Shown here one piece after another: positions 13,350 to 20,815 of a stretch of DNA of 22,443 nucleotides; positions within the stretch are counted from its first letter, which is position 1, and the number at the start of each line of letters is the position of its first letter. The DNA comes from JAAXGI01 sp963579625 (GTDB taxonomy: Bacteria; Gemmatimonadota; Gemmatimonadetes; Longimicrobiales; Gaopeijiaceae), in contig CAUZHN010000034.1 of the NCBI GenBank assembly GCA_963579625.1, positions 1 to 22,443 on the forward strand, in the 5' to 3' direction. The position numbers were made by a program, and so were the translations under genes. The notes below the pieces were generated by a model, which had not been told where the DNA came from, made no database searches, and worked only from the letters and a program-made list of their open reading frames with translations.

Positions 13350-14544
13350 ACCAGCTCATGCGGAGGCCTGAGGTTAAGGCAACACCCGAATAATTCCCGC
13401 CATCTCTTGCACTGTCGTTCATATCACCAAACTGAACGCCGTTTTGCAGCTTGAGTTTGTGCCCATAGAAGTAATAGTTGACGCCTAGGTACAACTCATT
13501 ATAGCGATCTCCCTGGCCATCTATCAGGTTCTTTTCGTACCGTGCCAGCCGTACTCCGTTGGGGTTCTTGCTACTGAGGTATGTGTGACGGGCTACGAAC
13601 TGCAACTCGTCGGTAAAATTAAGGAAAGGCATGATCATCGTGCCCCAAAGATCGCTCTGGTCTTGGTACCCTGAGGCTGCGGACACATCAGCCCGCACGC
13701 CCCACCGACCGTCTTCGAGTCTGAAGTTCACTGAGGTCATATGTTGCAGTTGCCGTGTAAAGGTGTTGTTGGCGTCTGGGTTCTGGTACACATAGTTGCC
13801 CCCCAGGAGTGCTTCATCTGCCCCCAAAATCTCCGCTAAGTTGTAATTGATCGTGGTGAGTATGGATACGCTTCCGTTGAACTGACCGAACTCGCGGTTC
13901 CGTTCGCCTGCCGAATACATTCCCATGTGATAGCCCCAGTTCGCGACTTCTCCAGAGACACTGATTCCCGGCATATATTCCTGGGGAAACCACATGTTGT
14001 TGGCCAGGTTACTGCGGTCTATCGTCAGAAGCTCCTTGGATGATGTTGATCCGTCCATCGTAAACTCCATGGCGTGCTTTCCCGCTGTCACTGCAAGTGG
14101 TGCGCTTCGGCTCCATTGCAAGTAGACGTCCGTGAGTCTCATGTAGAACGGGTCTACCTCCTGCGGGTTGAACTCAGCTTCGGTATGTAGCGTGAATTGA
14201 CGAAGCAACTCCAGCCTCCAGCCGAGCCGCATACGTCGGACGTTCCATTCATCGTGCGTGACATCGGTATCATTGACAGTCGCGTACTCGTACTGGAATC
14301 GCCCACTTGAAAGCACACGCTGAAGCACAGGATTTACGTCGTTATCGTACCATTCGGCGAGCTGCCATAAATTGTCGTAGGTGGATGATTGTGCTTGTGC
14401 GGAAAGCACATTGGGTGGCACGAGTCCGACCAGGAGCAACGCTAAGAGGAGATTGGCTCGCAACACTAACCGGCCTTCGGATCCGTCACCTTTCTTTCGC
14501 AAGTGTAGCGCACTTATCGTACTAGGTTGGGGCATCGCCATCAT
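13348..14544 (-). CDS. Outer-membrane porin, OprO/OprP (phosphate-selective porin) type
   Basis: The mature protein is a beta-barrel of about 360 residues after a signal peptide (RANLLLALLLVGLVPPNVLSAQAQ). Alternating amphipathic strands, Asn/Tyr/Trp-rich turns and a C-terminal strand ending in ...LTSGLRMSW are clear. Family features: NVRRMRLGWRLELLRQFTLHTEAEF near the N-terminus, then DVYLQWSRSAPLAVTAGKH and the region RSNLANNMWFPQEY. OprO/OprP-type porins admit phosphate, pyrophosphate or other anions; specificity cannot be read here. The longest frame reaches 14673, but its N-terminal 43 residues are unlike a signal peptide. ATG 14544, 14541 or 14535 are all possible starts, with a weak ribosome site. 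Confidence 0.8.
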   Translation of the reverse strand: MMAMPQPSTISALHLRKKGDGSEGRLVLRANLLLALLLVGLVPPNVLSAQAQSSTYDNLWQLAEWYDNDVNPVLQRVLSSGRFQYEYATVNDTDVTHDEWNVRRMRLGWRLELLRQFTLHTEAEFNPQEVDPFYMRLTDVYLQWSRSAPLAVTAGKHAMEFTMDGSTSSKELLTIDRSNLANNMWFPQEYMPGISVSGEVANWGYHMGMYSAGERNREFGQFNGSVSILTTINYNLAEILGADEALLGGNYVYQNPDANNTFTRQLQHMTSVNFRLEDGRWGVRADVSAASGYQDQSDLWGTMIMPFLNFTDELQFVARHTYLSSKNPNGVRLARYEKNLIDGQGDRYNELYLGVNYYFYGHKLKLQNGVQFGDMNDSARDGGNYSGVALTSGLRMSW

Positions 14545-14997
14545 CCCAAAGATCTTGCGGATAAAACGTTCTTGAGGACTGTAAAAAGCGTTGATAATCA
14601 GCGACTCAAGATGTCGAATTACAAAGGACGAGAATAAAGAAACAAACTTCGGTGCGGCGTCAAGATATTCCACTCCCCGACAGCTAAAGGAACTCTCCGG
14701 AGACTCTCCAGTCCCCTACATTTGCAGTAGTCGCCTATAAGTTAACCAAGGGTATGAAAAAGACCCCTCTCTCGGAGGGGCCGTACCCCGACACCCATTG
14801 TCATGAAGGATCTGGGGTATGAGGTTGACGAGCAAGAAGCGGATGAGTGCTAAATCAATCTTTTGCCTGCACCGCCAGTGAGGCAGGCAGAAACTCTTCC
14901 GCTAGGCAACGACATCTGCCCGGGAACCATCTGCGTGGCAGACAACCAAGGACAGATCCATGGCACGCTTGATTAATAGCCTGAGGAGGGTAGTCGT
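14545..14997. other. Divergent intergenic region between porin and beta-propeller genes
   Basis: It must contain the promoters of both genes. It holds a minus-strand-oriented terminator (14757-14780), a 7-bp hairpin TGCCTGC (14864-14870)/GCAGGCA (14883-14889), and tiny plus-strand frames (for example an ATG at 14803 opening 16 codons, MKDLGYEVDEQEADEC). None of these frames is convincing as a gene. The ribosome site of the beta-propeller gene, GAGGAGGG, is at its right end. Confidence 0.45.
14757..14780 (-). terminator. Rho-independent terminator on the minus strand
   Basis: CCCCTC (14764-14769) pairs with GAGGGG (14775-14780) around five bases. Read on the minus strand the stem is followed by TCTTTTTC, a classical intrinsic terminator. 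It points away from the plus-strand beta-propeller gene and sits upstream of the porin start. No minus-strand protein gene lies immediately before it, so it may end an antisense or small RNA. Confidence 0.5.
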
Positions 14998-16032
14998 ATG
15001 TTGAGAATGACCTGTGTCCTGATGTTGCTCACGGTAGCCCCTGTCCTGGCTCAAGATTATACGGTCGTTGCAGTCAGCCATACTGATAACAAAGTGTCCG
15101 AGCTCCATCCGGTTACGGGGGAGACTCTCAAGGAGTTTGTAGTACCGGGCGAATGGTTTGGCGAGACTCATGAAGGTGTCGTCAGTCCGGACGGCAATAC
15201 GGCTTATGTGTCAGTGCCCTACGCGAAGCAGGTCATCATTCTGGACTTGGACACCTTTACACAGAGAGGGGTGATCGAATCCGAATACTTTTCGCGACCT
15301 CTGGAAGTCCGAGGCTTTGCGCGAATTGGGAGGCGCGAATCAACTTCTAGCGATCCTCATGGTGTAGCTCTAAACAGTGATGGAAGTAAGCTGTATATCA
15401 CCGTACAGTATGCAGAAGTGCCTGGTATAGTAGTCTACGACGTCGAAGCTGAAACCGTCAGAAAGATTGACACGGTGATCGCAGGTAACCATCTGGGGAT
15501 TCATCCTCGTAATGGCAAACTCTACTTTCCAACTCGTAATGATCGCGTAGTCGTAATCGATACTGAGACTGACCAAATTCTCAGGGTCATCCAGCTTCAT
15601 GAAGGTAGCCGTCCCAACGGCGTCGACTTTGGAGGCCCGGATGAAGAAGTTTGGGTTAATGGAGACGGAGATGGATCAGTAACTGTCATTGACTCGACTA
15701 CCGACGAGGTCATCAAAGTAATCCAGCCCCGAGTCTCGGGAGCGGGACGCGTTGCCGTCTCACCGGATGGCCGATTCGCGGCCGCAGCGCAAGGTCCTGA
15801 GGTATCCGTCATCGATGCTCACACGAAAGAAATCCTGGCCAGCATGAGGATCAGCCCAGGTGAAACGGGACATGGATTCCCATTGTTTTCACCGGACAGC
15901 AATACTCTCCACGTGATGAATGAATACACGAACGATATGGTGAGCTTCGATATGAGAACAATGCGGCAGCTTGGCACCCGTGCTCCGATCGGTGGTGCGT
16001 CCTTCGGTGGCGGTATTCGCATATTGAGATAG
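14998..16032 (+). CDS. Secreted YVTN-type beta-propeller protein
   Basis: The 344-residue product has a Sec signal peptide (MLRMTCVLMLLTVAPVLA, cleavage before QDY) and then about seven repeated blades. Repeats have the SPDGNTAYV / V-x-V-I-D pattern: SPDGNTAYVSV, NSDGSKLYITV, HPRNGKLYFPT, VWVNGDGDGSVTVID, SPDGRFAAAAQ, SPDSNTLHVMN. This matches YVTN/Lactonase-like and NHL-like propellers found in periplasmic or surface proteins. No catalytic residues for a lactonase are evident. ATG 14998 has a strong GAGGAGGG seven bases upstream. The gene stands alone, divergent from the porin and convergent with the D-threonine-aldolase-like gene. Role: probably binding or scaffold; unknown partner. Confidence 0.82.
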   Translation: MLRMTCVLMLLTVAPVLAQDYTVVAVSHTDNKVSELHPVTGETLKEFVVPGEWFGETHEGVVSPDGNTAYVSVPYAKQVIILDLDTFTQRGVIESEYFSRPLEVRGFARIGRRESTSSDPHGVALNSDGSKLYITVQYAEVPGIVVYDVEAETVRKIDTVIAGNHLGIHPRNGKLYFPTRNDRVVVIDTETDQILRVIQLHEGSRPNGVDFGGPDEEVWVNGDGDGSVTVIDSTTDEVIKVIQPRVSGAGRVAVSPDGRFAAAAQGPEVSVIDAHTKEILASMRISPGETGHGFPLFSPDSNTLHVMNEYTNDMVSFDMRTMRQLGTRAPIGGASFGGGIRILR

Positions 16033-16189
16033 TCCTCAGAACGAATGGATGGACACGTTTGGCGGTGTCGTCTCCACTCCCCGAATCGACGGTCGGCACT
16101 CGTTCTCAGAATCGACTATCTATTGGCCCACAGACACCTACAAGAAAATGAGCAACTTCGGGTCAGCGTCCAGGAGGATGGCAAGAGAC

Positions 16190-16229
16190 TGACCAACCCC
16201 TTTCACCCCCCGGTGGAAAGGGCTGGTCA
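16190..16229. terminator. Long imperfect hairpin between convergent genes
   Basis: An 18-base arm (16190-16207, TGACCAACCCCTTTCACC) pairs with 16212-16229, with two mismatches and one wobble and a loop of four bases. It lies between the convergent beta-propeller and D-threonine-aldolase-like genes, and probably acts as a bidirectional terminator. No T-tract is present. Confidence 0.5.
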
Positions 16230-16253
16230 CTAAATTCCTCCGCAGTACTCTTC

Positions 16254-17492
16254 CTACGTAGACTTTCCTCGTGCCGAGATCCGCCACACGGCTTCGACTC
16301 GATCGTTGCGAATCGCATGCATCTGATCGTAGAGATTCACGACCGGGTCGCAGTGGGACACGATGAGTTCAAGTTTGTCGCCAACCCGATAGGTGCGGGA
16401 GGCGTTTTCGTAACGGAGCGTTCCGAACTCATCCGATCCCGACCGATAAATCATTCCGGTCTCATCTTTTACGATCGGCCATGGTTGATTTATCGTGCAC
16501 GCCTTGGCTCCCGCGTCGGTCGTGACCTGTCCGTCGTATTGGCTGTTGAGAACGGTTGTCAAAATCGTCAGAGAAGGCTGGAAGTCAGAGTACACTTCGC
16601 TATCCGTTTCTCCTCCAATCGCTAGATATTGAGCATCCATGAACACGTAGCTGCCCACTTGAACATCAGTGAGGCCAGTGGTCTCGTGGTCGATATTGTA
16701 CGTGCCAGTGCCTCCGCCACTGAAGATCTCCGTGTTTAGTCCCGACCTCCGCATTAGGGCAAACGTCTCACCTGCGGGGGTCAGACGTTCGAGCGTCTGC
16801 GCCCTGCGCTGCTGGAAACCCCTTACATGCTGTGACCCGCCATCGTAGCAGAGCATGCCTGCCAGCCGAAGCCCAGGGAGCTGGTCTACGAGTTGAGCAA
16901 GGTTGAGGGCGGGGTCCCCGGGAGTGATTCCCGTACGATGGCCCCCCGCGTCCACGTCGATGACCACGTCAGCCGTAACGCCGGTGGCCTGCGCTGCCCC
17001 GGAGAGGTCACGGGCATTTTCTGGTGTGTCGGTCGCCTGGATGAACCCAGGTGACCACCTCCTGAGGCTCATGGCCCGCTCGATCTTGGCTACCGTCACA
17101 TTCACCGTAGTCATCAGGATCCGATCGATGCCATGCTCGAACATCACCTCTGCTTCACTCAGCTTGGCTACGCAGATTCCAACCGACCCGTGCTCTAGCT
17201 GTAGCCGAGCGATCGCAGGGCATTTGTGAGTCTTGGCATGGGGCCGACTCGCAATGCCGTTGCGTAATACTGTCTGCTGCATTGTGGCCAGGTTGGATTC
17301 GAGTGCATCCAAATCGACACACAGAGCGGGTGTATCAAGATCCCACTTTGAAACGTCCGCCTCCATCTCACCGTTGAAAGCCATCGAGCGCATCTCCTCT
17401 GAGGTGTAGCCTTTCACTGAGGTCGGAACCCCGACGGCCGCCGCGCCCGCGGTTTGCAAGAAGCGGCGGCGGGTCACGGATCTCCTGCTCAT
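16254..17492 (-). CDS. Tat-exported D-threonine aldolase / D-serine dehydratase-like PLP enzyme
   Basis: A 412-residue fold-type III PLP enzyme. The N-terminus has a Tat signal (SRRSVTRRRFLQTAGAAAVG), so it is exported folded with cofactor. The PLP lysine is K87 in RPHAKTHK, the family hallmark. A metal-binding HCD (H380-D382) in VSHCDPVVNLYD near the C-terminus matches the His/Asp pair of D-threonine aldolases. Other features: DLDTPALCVDLDAL (51-64), FSGGGTGTYNID in the phosphate-binding region and VQVGSYVFMD. It should split or dehydrate D-3-hydroxyamino acids outside the cytoplasm. ATG 17492 is preceded by GGAG eight bases away; an in-frame upstream start at 17519 is less likely. It lies downstream of DUF4159 and amidase genes on the same strand. 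Confidence 0.88.
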   Translation of the reverse strand: MSRRSVTRRRFLQTAGAAAVGVPTSVKGYTSEEMRSMAFNGEMEADVSKWDLDTPALCVDLDALESNLATMQQTVLRNGIASRPHAKTHKCPAIARLQLEHGSVGICVAKLSEAEVMFEHGIDRILMTTVNVTVAKIERAMSLRRWSPGFIQATDTPENARDLSGAAQATGVTADVVIDVDAGGHRTGITPGDPALNLAQLVDQLPGLRLAGMLCYDGGSQHVRGFQQRRAQTLERLTPAGETFALMRRSGLNTEIFSGGGTGTYNIDHETTGLTDVQVGSYVFMDAQYLAIGGETDSEVYSDFQPSLTILTTVLNSQYDGQVTTDAGAKACTINQPWPIVKDETGMIYRSGSDEFGTLRYENASRTYRVGDKLELIVSHCDPVVNLYDQMHAIRNDRVEAVWRISARGKST

Positions 17493-17888
17493 GGTTTGTC
17501 TCCGGAAATTGCGTGACAAAACGCGAAATCATTCTCGTGACCATACTTTGCTGCCGTTTACTACGGCATCGCAAGCAGATCGCGCGCGACCATGTTCTCC
17601 CCAGGACTTCGGGAGAATCACAAGCCATGACGCCCCCAAGGGATAGCTCTGGATGCAAAGCGAGGATGCCGACAGCTACCTGAGTGACGACCCGCCAGAA
17701 GAGGCCAGGGGACCTGTAGGCGCAGACCCGAGTCGATGGCAAGAAATCTAAGCGTTTGGAATACCGGTTTGGAGAAGAGTTGCGAGGTAGTGGTTCGACC
17801 CGATATGAGCTGCACGACCTGGAGTAGGCGTTACCGCATCTAGGCGGAGTCGGGAGCATAAACTCAGACGATATTGCTGGGGGCTAGT
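17493..17888. other. Gap of about 395 bases between DUF4159 and the D-threonine-aldolase-like gene
   Basis: No recognisable gene. The minus strand has overlapping open stretches (for example 17618-17815) without family resemblance or good ribosome sites. Parts of one of them (FWRVVTQVAVGILALHPELS) look protein-like but cannot be identified. The promoter of the downstream aldolase-like gene is presumably here. I see no obvious terminator after the DUF4159 gene. Confidence 0.4.
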
Positions 17889-18719
17889 TCAGTGCATCAT
17901 CGCATAGACGATGTAGTTGACCCCTAGGCGAAAAGCGTCATTGGTCGGATCCACTGGGAAGAAACCGTCGACAGACCACTCCCAATATTCGGCGAGGTCT
18001 GAGTTGTGGTTAGCGAGGACCATGATTTTTTTAGTCGGATCATTATCCTCAAAGATGGCGCGGTAATTTGGTGTTACGCGGACGAAAGGATGGGGAACGT
18101 AGATGTCCTCAACCTGGAAGAAGCTCCCAAAGATCGGATGGGCCTCGTCGATATTGACCCAACGGTATTCAGGCAGTGCTCTCTGCATCTGAGCAGCCAT
18201 GTTGTTCCACTGCTCAAGTTCGAAATCGTCGAAAATGAGGAAGCCTCCCTTCAGTAGGAATGTCCGAAGGTTGAGGGCTCCTTCCTCTGTCACGGTCCAG
18301 AACCCCGGCTCCGACATGTAGAGAATCGGGTGTTGGAAGATCCTCGGATCCTCTAGGTCGAGGACGTTGCTACCCTCAGTGTTCGGTTGTATCCCGGTGT
18401 ACTCTTCGAGGATAAACTGCATGTTCCGATCAGCCTGTGGGTAGTCGTGGTTCCATGCTGAACTCCAACCCCACCGTGATCCTCGCCTGGAGCCGAATCC
18501 ATCAAAGCCATAGCGTATCCGGGTAAAGGTGAACCTCCCATTATATGGGACCTGATAGAGATCCTGCCTCGAAGCTATATCTGGCACGGATGCCGGCCCC
18601 TCTCGAAGGATTGCGTAAGCAAGGAGGGGTGCGAAAAGAAGGCCAGAAGTCAGGATTCGCAGAAGACAGGAAAGAGGGGACATGCGAGTGCCGAAGATTC
18701 TTTTTGCTATTCGACGCAT
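17889..18719 (-). CDS. DUF4159 domain protein with N-terminal membrane/signal segment
   Basis: The 276-residue protein has a basic N-terminus and a hydrophobic segment (about 15-38, CLLRILTSGLLFAPLLAYAIL) that is a signal anchor or signal peptide. It then has a DUF4159 domain, with FTFTRIRYG, WNHDYPQADRNMQFILEEYTGI, HPILYMSEPGFW, LRTFLLKGGFLIFDDFE, HPIFGSFF and the C-terminal YWEWSVDGFFPVDPTNDAFRLGVNYIVYAM. The domain is glutamine-amidotransferase-like in shape and found in Gemmatimonadota, Bacteroidetes and Acidobacteria; its function is unknown, though it often sits near MoxR/DUF58/vWA genes, which are absent here. M at 18683 is an alternative start. It begins 57 bases after the amidase stop on the same strand, so co-transcription is likely. 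Confidence 0.82.
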   Translation of the reverse strand: MRRIAKRIFGTRMSPLSCLLRILTSGLLFAPLLAYAILREGPASVPDIASRQDLYQVPYNGRFTFTRIRYGFDGFGSRRGSRWGWSSAWNHDYPQADRNMQFILEEYTGIQPNTEGSNVLDLEDPRIFQHPILYMSEPGFWTVTEEGALNLRTFLLKGGFLIFDDFELEQWNNMAAQMQRALPEYRWVNIDEAHPIFGSFFQVEDIYVPHPFVRVTPNYRAIFEDNDPTKKIMVLANHNSDLAEYWEWSVDGFFPVDPTNDAFRLGVNYIVYAMMH

Positions 18720-18776
18720 GGCCCAAGTGGATTCGTAAGTGATGGCAGATCTCTACGCAGACTCAGGTCACCCAGA

Positions 18777-20366
18777 TCAGCGAGTGCGCCCTAACGCCGG
18801 CGTCAGATCAGGGGGCTGCCGGTGCATCGTCCGTTGCTCATACGCATATCCGAATCCGAACAACACACCCTCCGTGAACGGTCGACCCAGAAACTCGATT
18901 CCCGAAGGAAGCCCCTCGGACGTGAATCCGGCTGGCACACTTAGGGCGGGGAATCCCACGGCAGGACTAAGGCTGCGGTTGCTACCCTTGGAATACTCGT
19001 CCTGAGCCTCAAGATTCGTCATAACATCGTGGGGAATGAGTGCGGGAGAATGGTCGAAAGTCGCGTAGACGAAGGCATCCAGTTCATTGTCAGCCATCAC
19101 ATGAAGGAGGAGTTGACGGAGCTCCTCACGCGCAGCCATAGAACGAAAGTATTCCAGATCATCAGTGGAACGATTGAGGGCGCTGACGTGATTGTAGCGC
19201 CGCCGCGGCGTAACCAGGTCCGAAACTGCGATTTCTCGGAGGGAAGTGACGGGCGAATCAGGGTGCTGATCCAGATACGCGTTGATAGCGGCTTCGTTTT
19301 CATGGTTCGACCCAGTCTGGTCGAGTAGCTCGATCAGCTCCGGAATTTCAACCGGATCGATAATCTCAGCTCCAATAGATCTTAGGTCGTTAATGGCCCT
19401 GTCGGTGACTTGCCTCACCCTCAGATAGTCCTCGGACTCTATCTCTGTCGCTGAGCTCATAGGGGTCCGAATCACGCCCAATCTAGCCCCTTCAAGGGCG
19501 TTCTCCTCCAGGAAAGCAGTGTACGTTTCCGGGATGTGTCCAACACTGTAGGCAGTCACCGGATCGTTTGGATCGTACCCAGCGATAACGTCGGTGAGGA
19601 TGGCAGCATCTCGCACGGTACGAGTCATCGGGCCTAGCGTATCCCGGGTGGGGCTACCTAAAAACATGCCAAAGCGGCTGATGAGCGGGAGGGTGGGTCT
19701 CAAGCCCACGGTGTTTGTATGCGCCGCTGGGCCACGAATGGAGCCACCCGTGTCCTCGCCGATAGCGATGGCAGCGAAATTTGCAGCCATAGCGATTCCA
19801 CTGCCACAGGAGGAGCCACTTGGGTTACGGTCGAGAGCGTAAACATTACGACAAATACCGAAAGCTGAGCCTGCATATCCACTAGCGAACTCACCCATTG
19901 TGGATTTCCCGAGGATGATTGCACCAGCATCCTTCATTTTTGTGACAATCGTCCCATCTCTCGTGGGGATAAAGTCTTGGAATAGTGCTGAGCCGTAGGT
20001 CGTGGGCATACCAGTTACCTCGACCTGGTCTTTGACTAGCACCGGGACGCAATGCAGCGGTCCAACTAGGCCGGAACTCGCGAACGCAGCGTCAAGTCGC
20101 TCGGCATCAGCAAGTGCCTGAGGGTTGAGAGTCTGAACGGCGTGAATGGCGGGACCCCGCCTGTCGTAGCTTTCGATTCGTTCACGATAGCCACGCACAA
20201 GTTCAGTACAAGTCAATTCTCCAGCCGCGAATGCGGAATGAATGCCGTTGATCGTGGCTTCCATGATATTGAAGCCCTGGGCCTGAGCCTGGCTCAGGGG
20301 TAACAACGACGAGAGTGACACGAGAAGCATGAGGACAACGGATGTTGTACGACTGAAGGGTGTCAT
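18777..20366 (-). CDS. Exported amidase-signature family hydrolase
   Basis: A 529-residue enzyme of the amidase signature family, with a Sec signal peptide (hydrophobic stretch at about 9-24, then LSQAQAQG). The Ser-cisSer-Lys triad is visible: K112 in VLVKDQVEVTG, the cis-Ser in PSGSSCGSG (182-190) and nucleophile S209 in EDTGGSIRGPA. The glycine/serine loop has a Cys in place of one Gly. Further family text: TTYGSALF, KSTMGEFASG, GLRPTLPLISR, GPMTRTVRDAA and SPAVGFPALSVPAG. Such enzymes hydrolyse aliphatic, aromatic or peptide amides; here it acts outside the cytoplasm. ATG 20366 is chosen over the longer frame from 20468, because it puts the signal peptide first. A GAGGAG lies 11-12 bases upstream. 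Confidence 0.9.
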   Translation of the reverse strand: MTPFSRTTSVVLMLLVSLSSLLPLSQAQAQGFNIMEATINGIHSAFAAGELTCTELVRGYRERIESYDRRGPAIHAVQTLNPQALADAERLDAAFASSGLVGPLHCVPVLVKDQVEVTGMPTTYGSALFQDFIPTRDGTIVTKMKDAGAIILGKSTMGEFASGYAGSAFGICRNVYALDRNPSGSSCGSGIAMAANFAAIAIGEDTGGSIRGPAAHTNTVGLRPTLPLISRFGMFLGSPTRDTLGPMTRTVRDAAILTDVIAGYDPNDPVTAYSVGHIPETYTAFLEENALEGARLGVIRTPMSSATEIESEDYLRVRQVTDRAINDLRSIGAEIIDPVEIPELIELLDQTGSNHENEAAINAYLDQHPDSPVTSLREIAVSDLVTPRRRYNHVSALNRSTDDLEYFRSMAAREELRQLLLHVMADNELDAFVYATFDHSPALIPHDVMTNLEAQDEYSKGSNRSLSPAVGFPALSVPAGFTSEGLPSGIEFLGRPFTEGVLFGFGYAYEQRTMHRQPPDLTPALGRTR

Positions 20367-20815
20367 TGGAGTGCCAGCTCCTCTAGAAGTGCCAATTGCT
20401 AAGTGCGTGTCGGGGTGACGTGACAACGGGTGCCGCCCAGAGGTTTGCAAGCCTGACTTAGATTGCATCCTCGTCCAGACTTTCCTTCAGGCGTATAGGC
20501 AGGATACCTAACCCATACCTCTTGGCAAGCGGCCGGTCAGTTAGTTTGCTTGCCTGCGGGTTGTAGCAGGTAGCCGGTGATAACCCCAGCTGTCACCGTG
20601 CAGCCACGAGCGCCCGCAAAGGTAACCGTGAGCTTGGTCTAGTGCTCACTTGGCTTCATACTAGGCCATCCTTGACCATTCAACAGGTGGCTGCCAGCGT
20701 AAGATTCGGACGGCTTCCTCATCACCGTCACCTTGGGTGAGCCAGGATGGCAGTACTGTATTGTTGCGGCGTACTAACCGGGCTGCTGTGCTGATCAGGC
20801 CCGCTCTCGGGAGTT
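20367..20815. other. About 450-base gap between the metal-efflux pump and the amidase
   Basis: Both flanking genes are on the minus strand. Just after the pump stop, another minus-strand frame is open from about 20831 to TAG 20661-20663 (VLPSWLTQGDGDEEAVRILRWQ), but it has no start codon and no recognised family. Another short frame beyond it (TVTFAGARGCTVTAG) is equally unidentified. Both may be gene debris or chance. The amidase promoter is presumably here. No clear terminator after the pump gene. Confidence 0.35.

Noticed and set aside
14864..14889. TGCCTGC/GCAGGCA hairpin as terminator or riboswitch
   Set aside because: No T-tract on either strand in the right place, and no match to a riboswitch core that I know; a simple inverted repeat.
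14902..15171. Minus-strand 89-codon frame near the beta-propeller start
   Set aside because: It overlaps the signal peptide region of the plus-strand gene and has no recognisable domain or ribosome site; treated as a shadow despite the minus-strand terminator further on.
17368..17859. Minus-strand 163-codon frame spanning the gap and the aldolase-like N-terminus
   Set aside because: Its last third overlaps the Tat signal region of the real gene in another frame, and the rest shows no known family; kept only as an unexplained gap.
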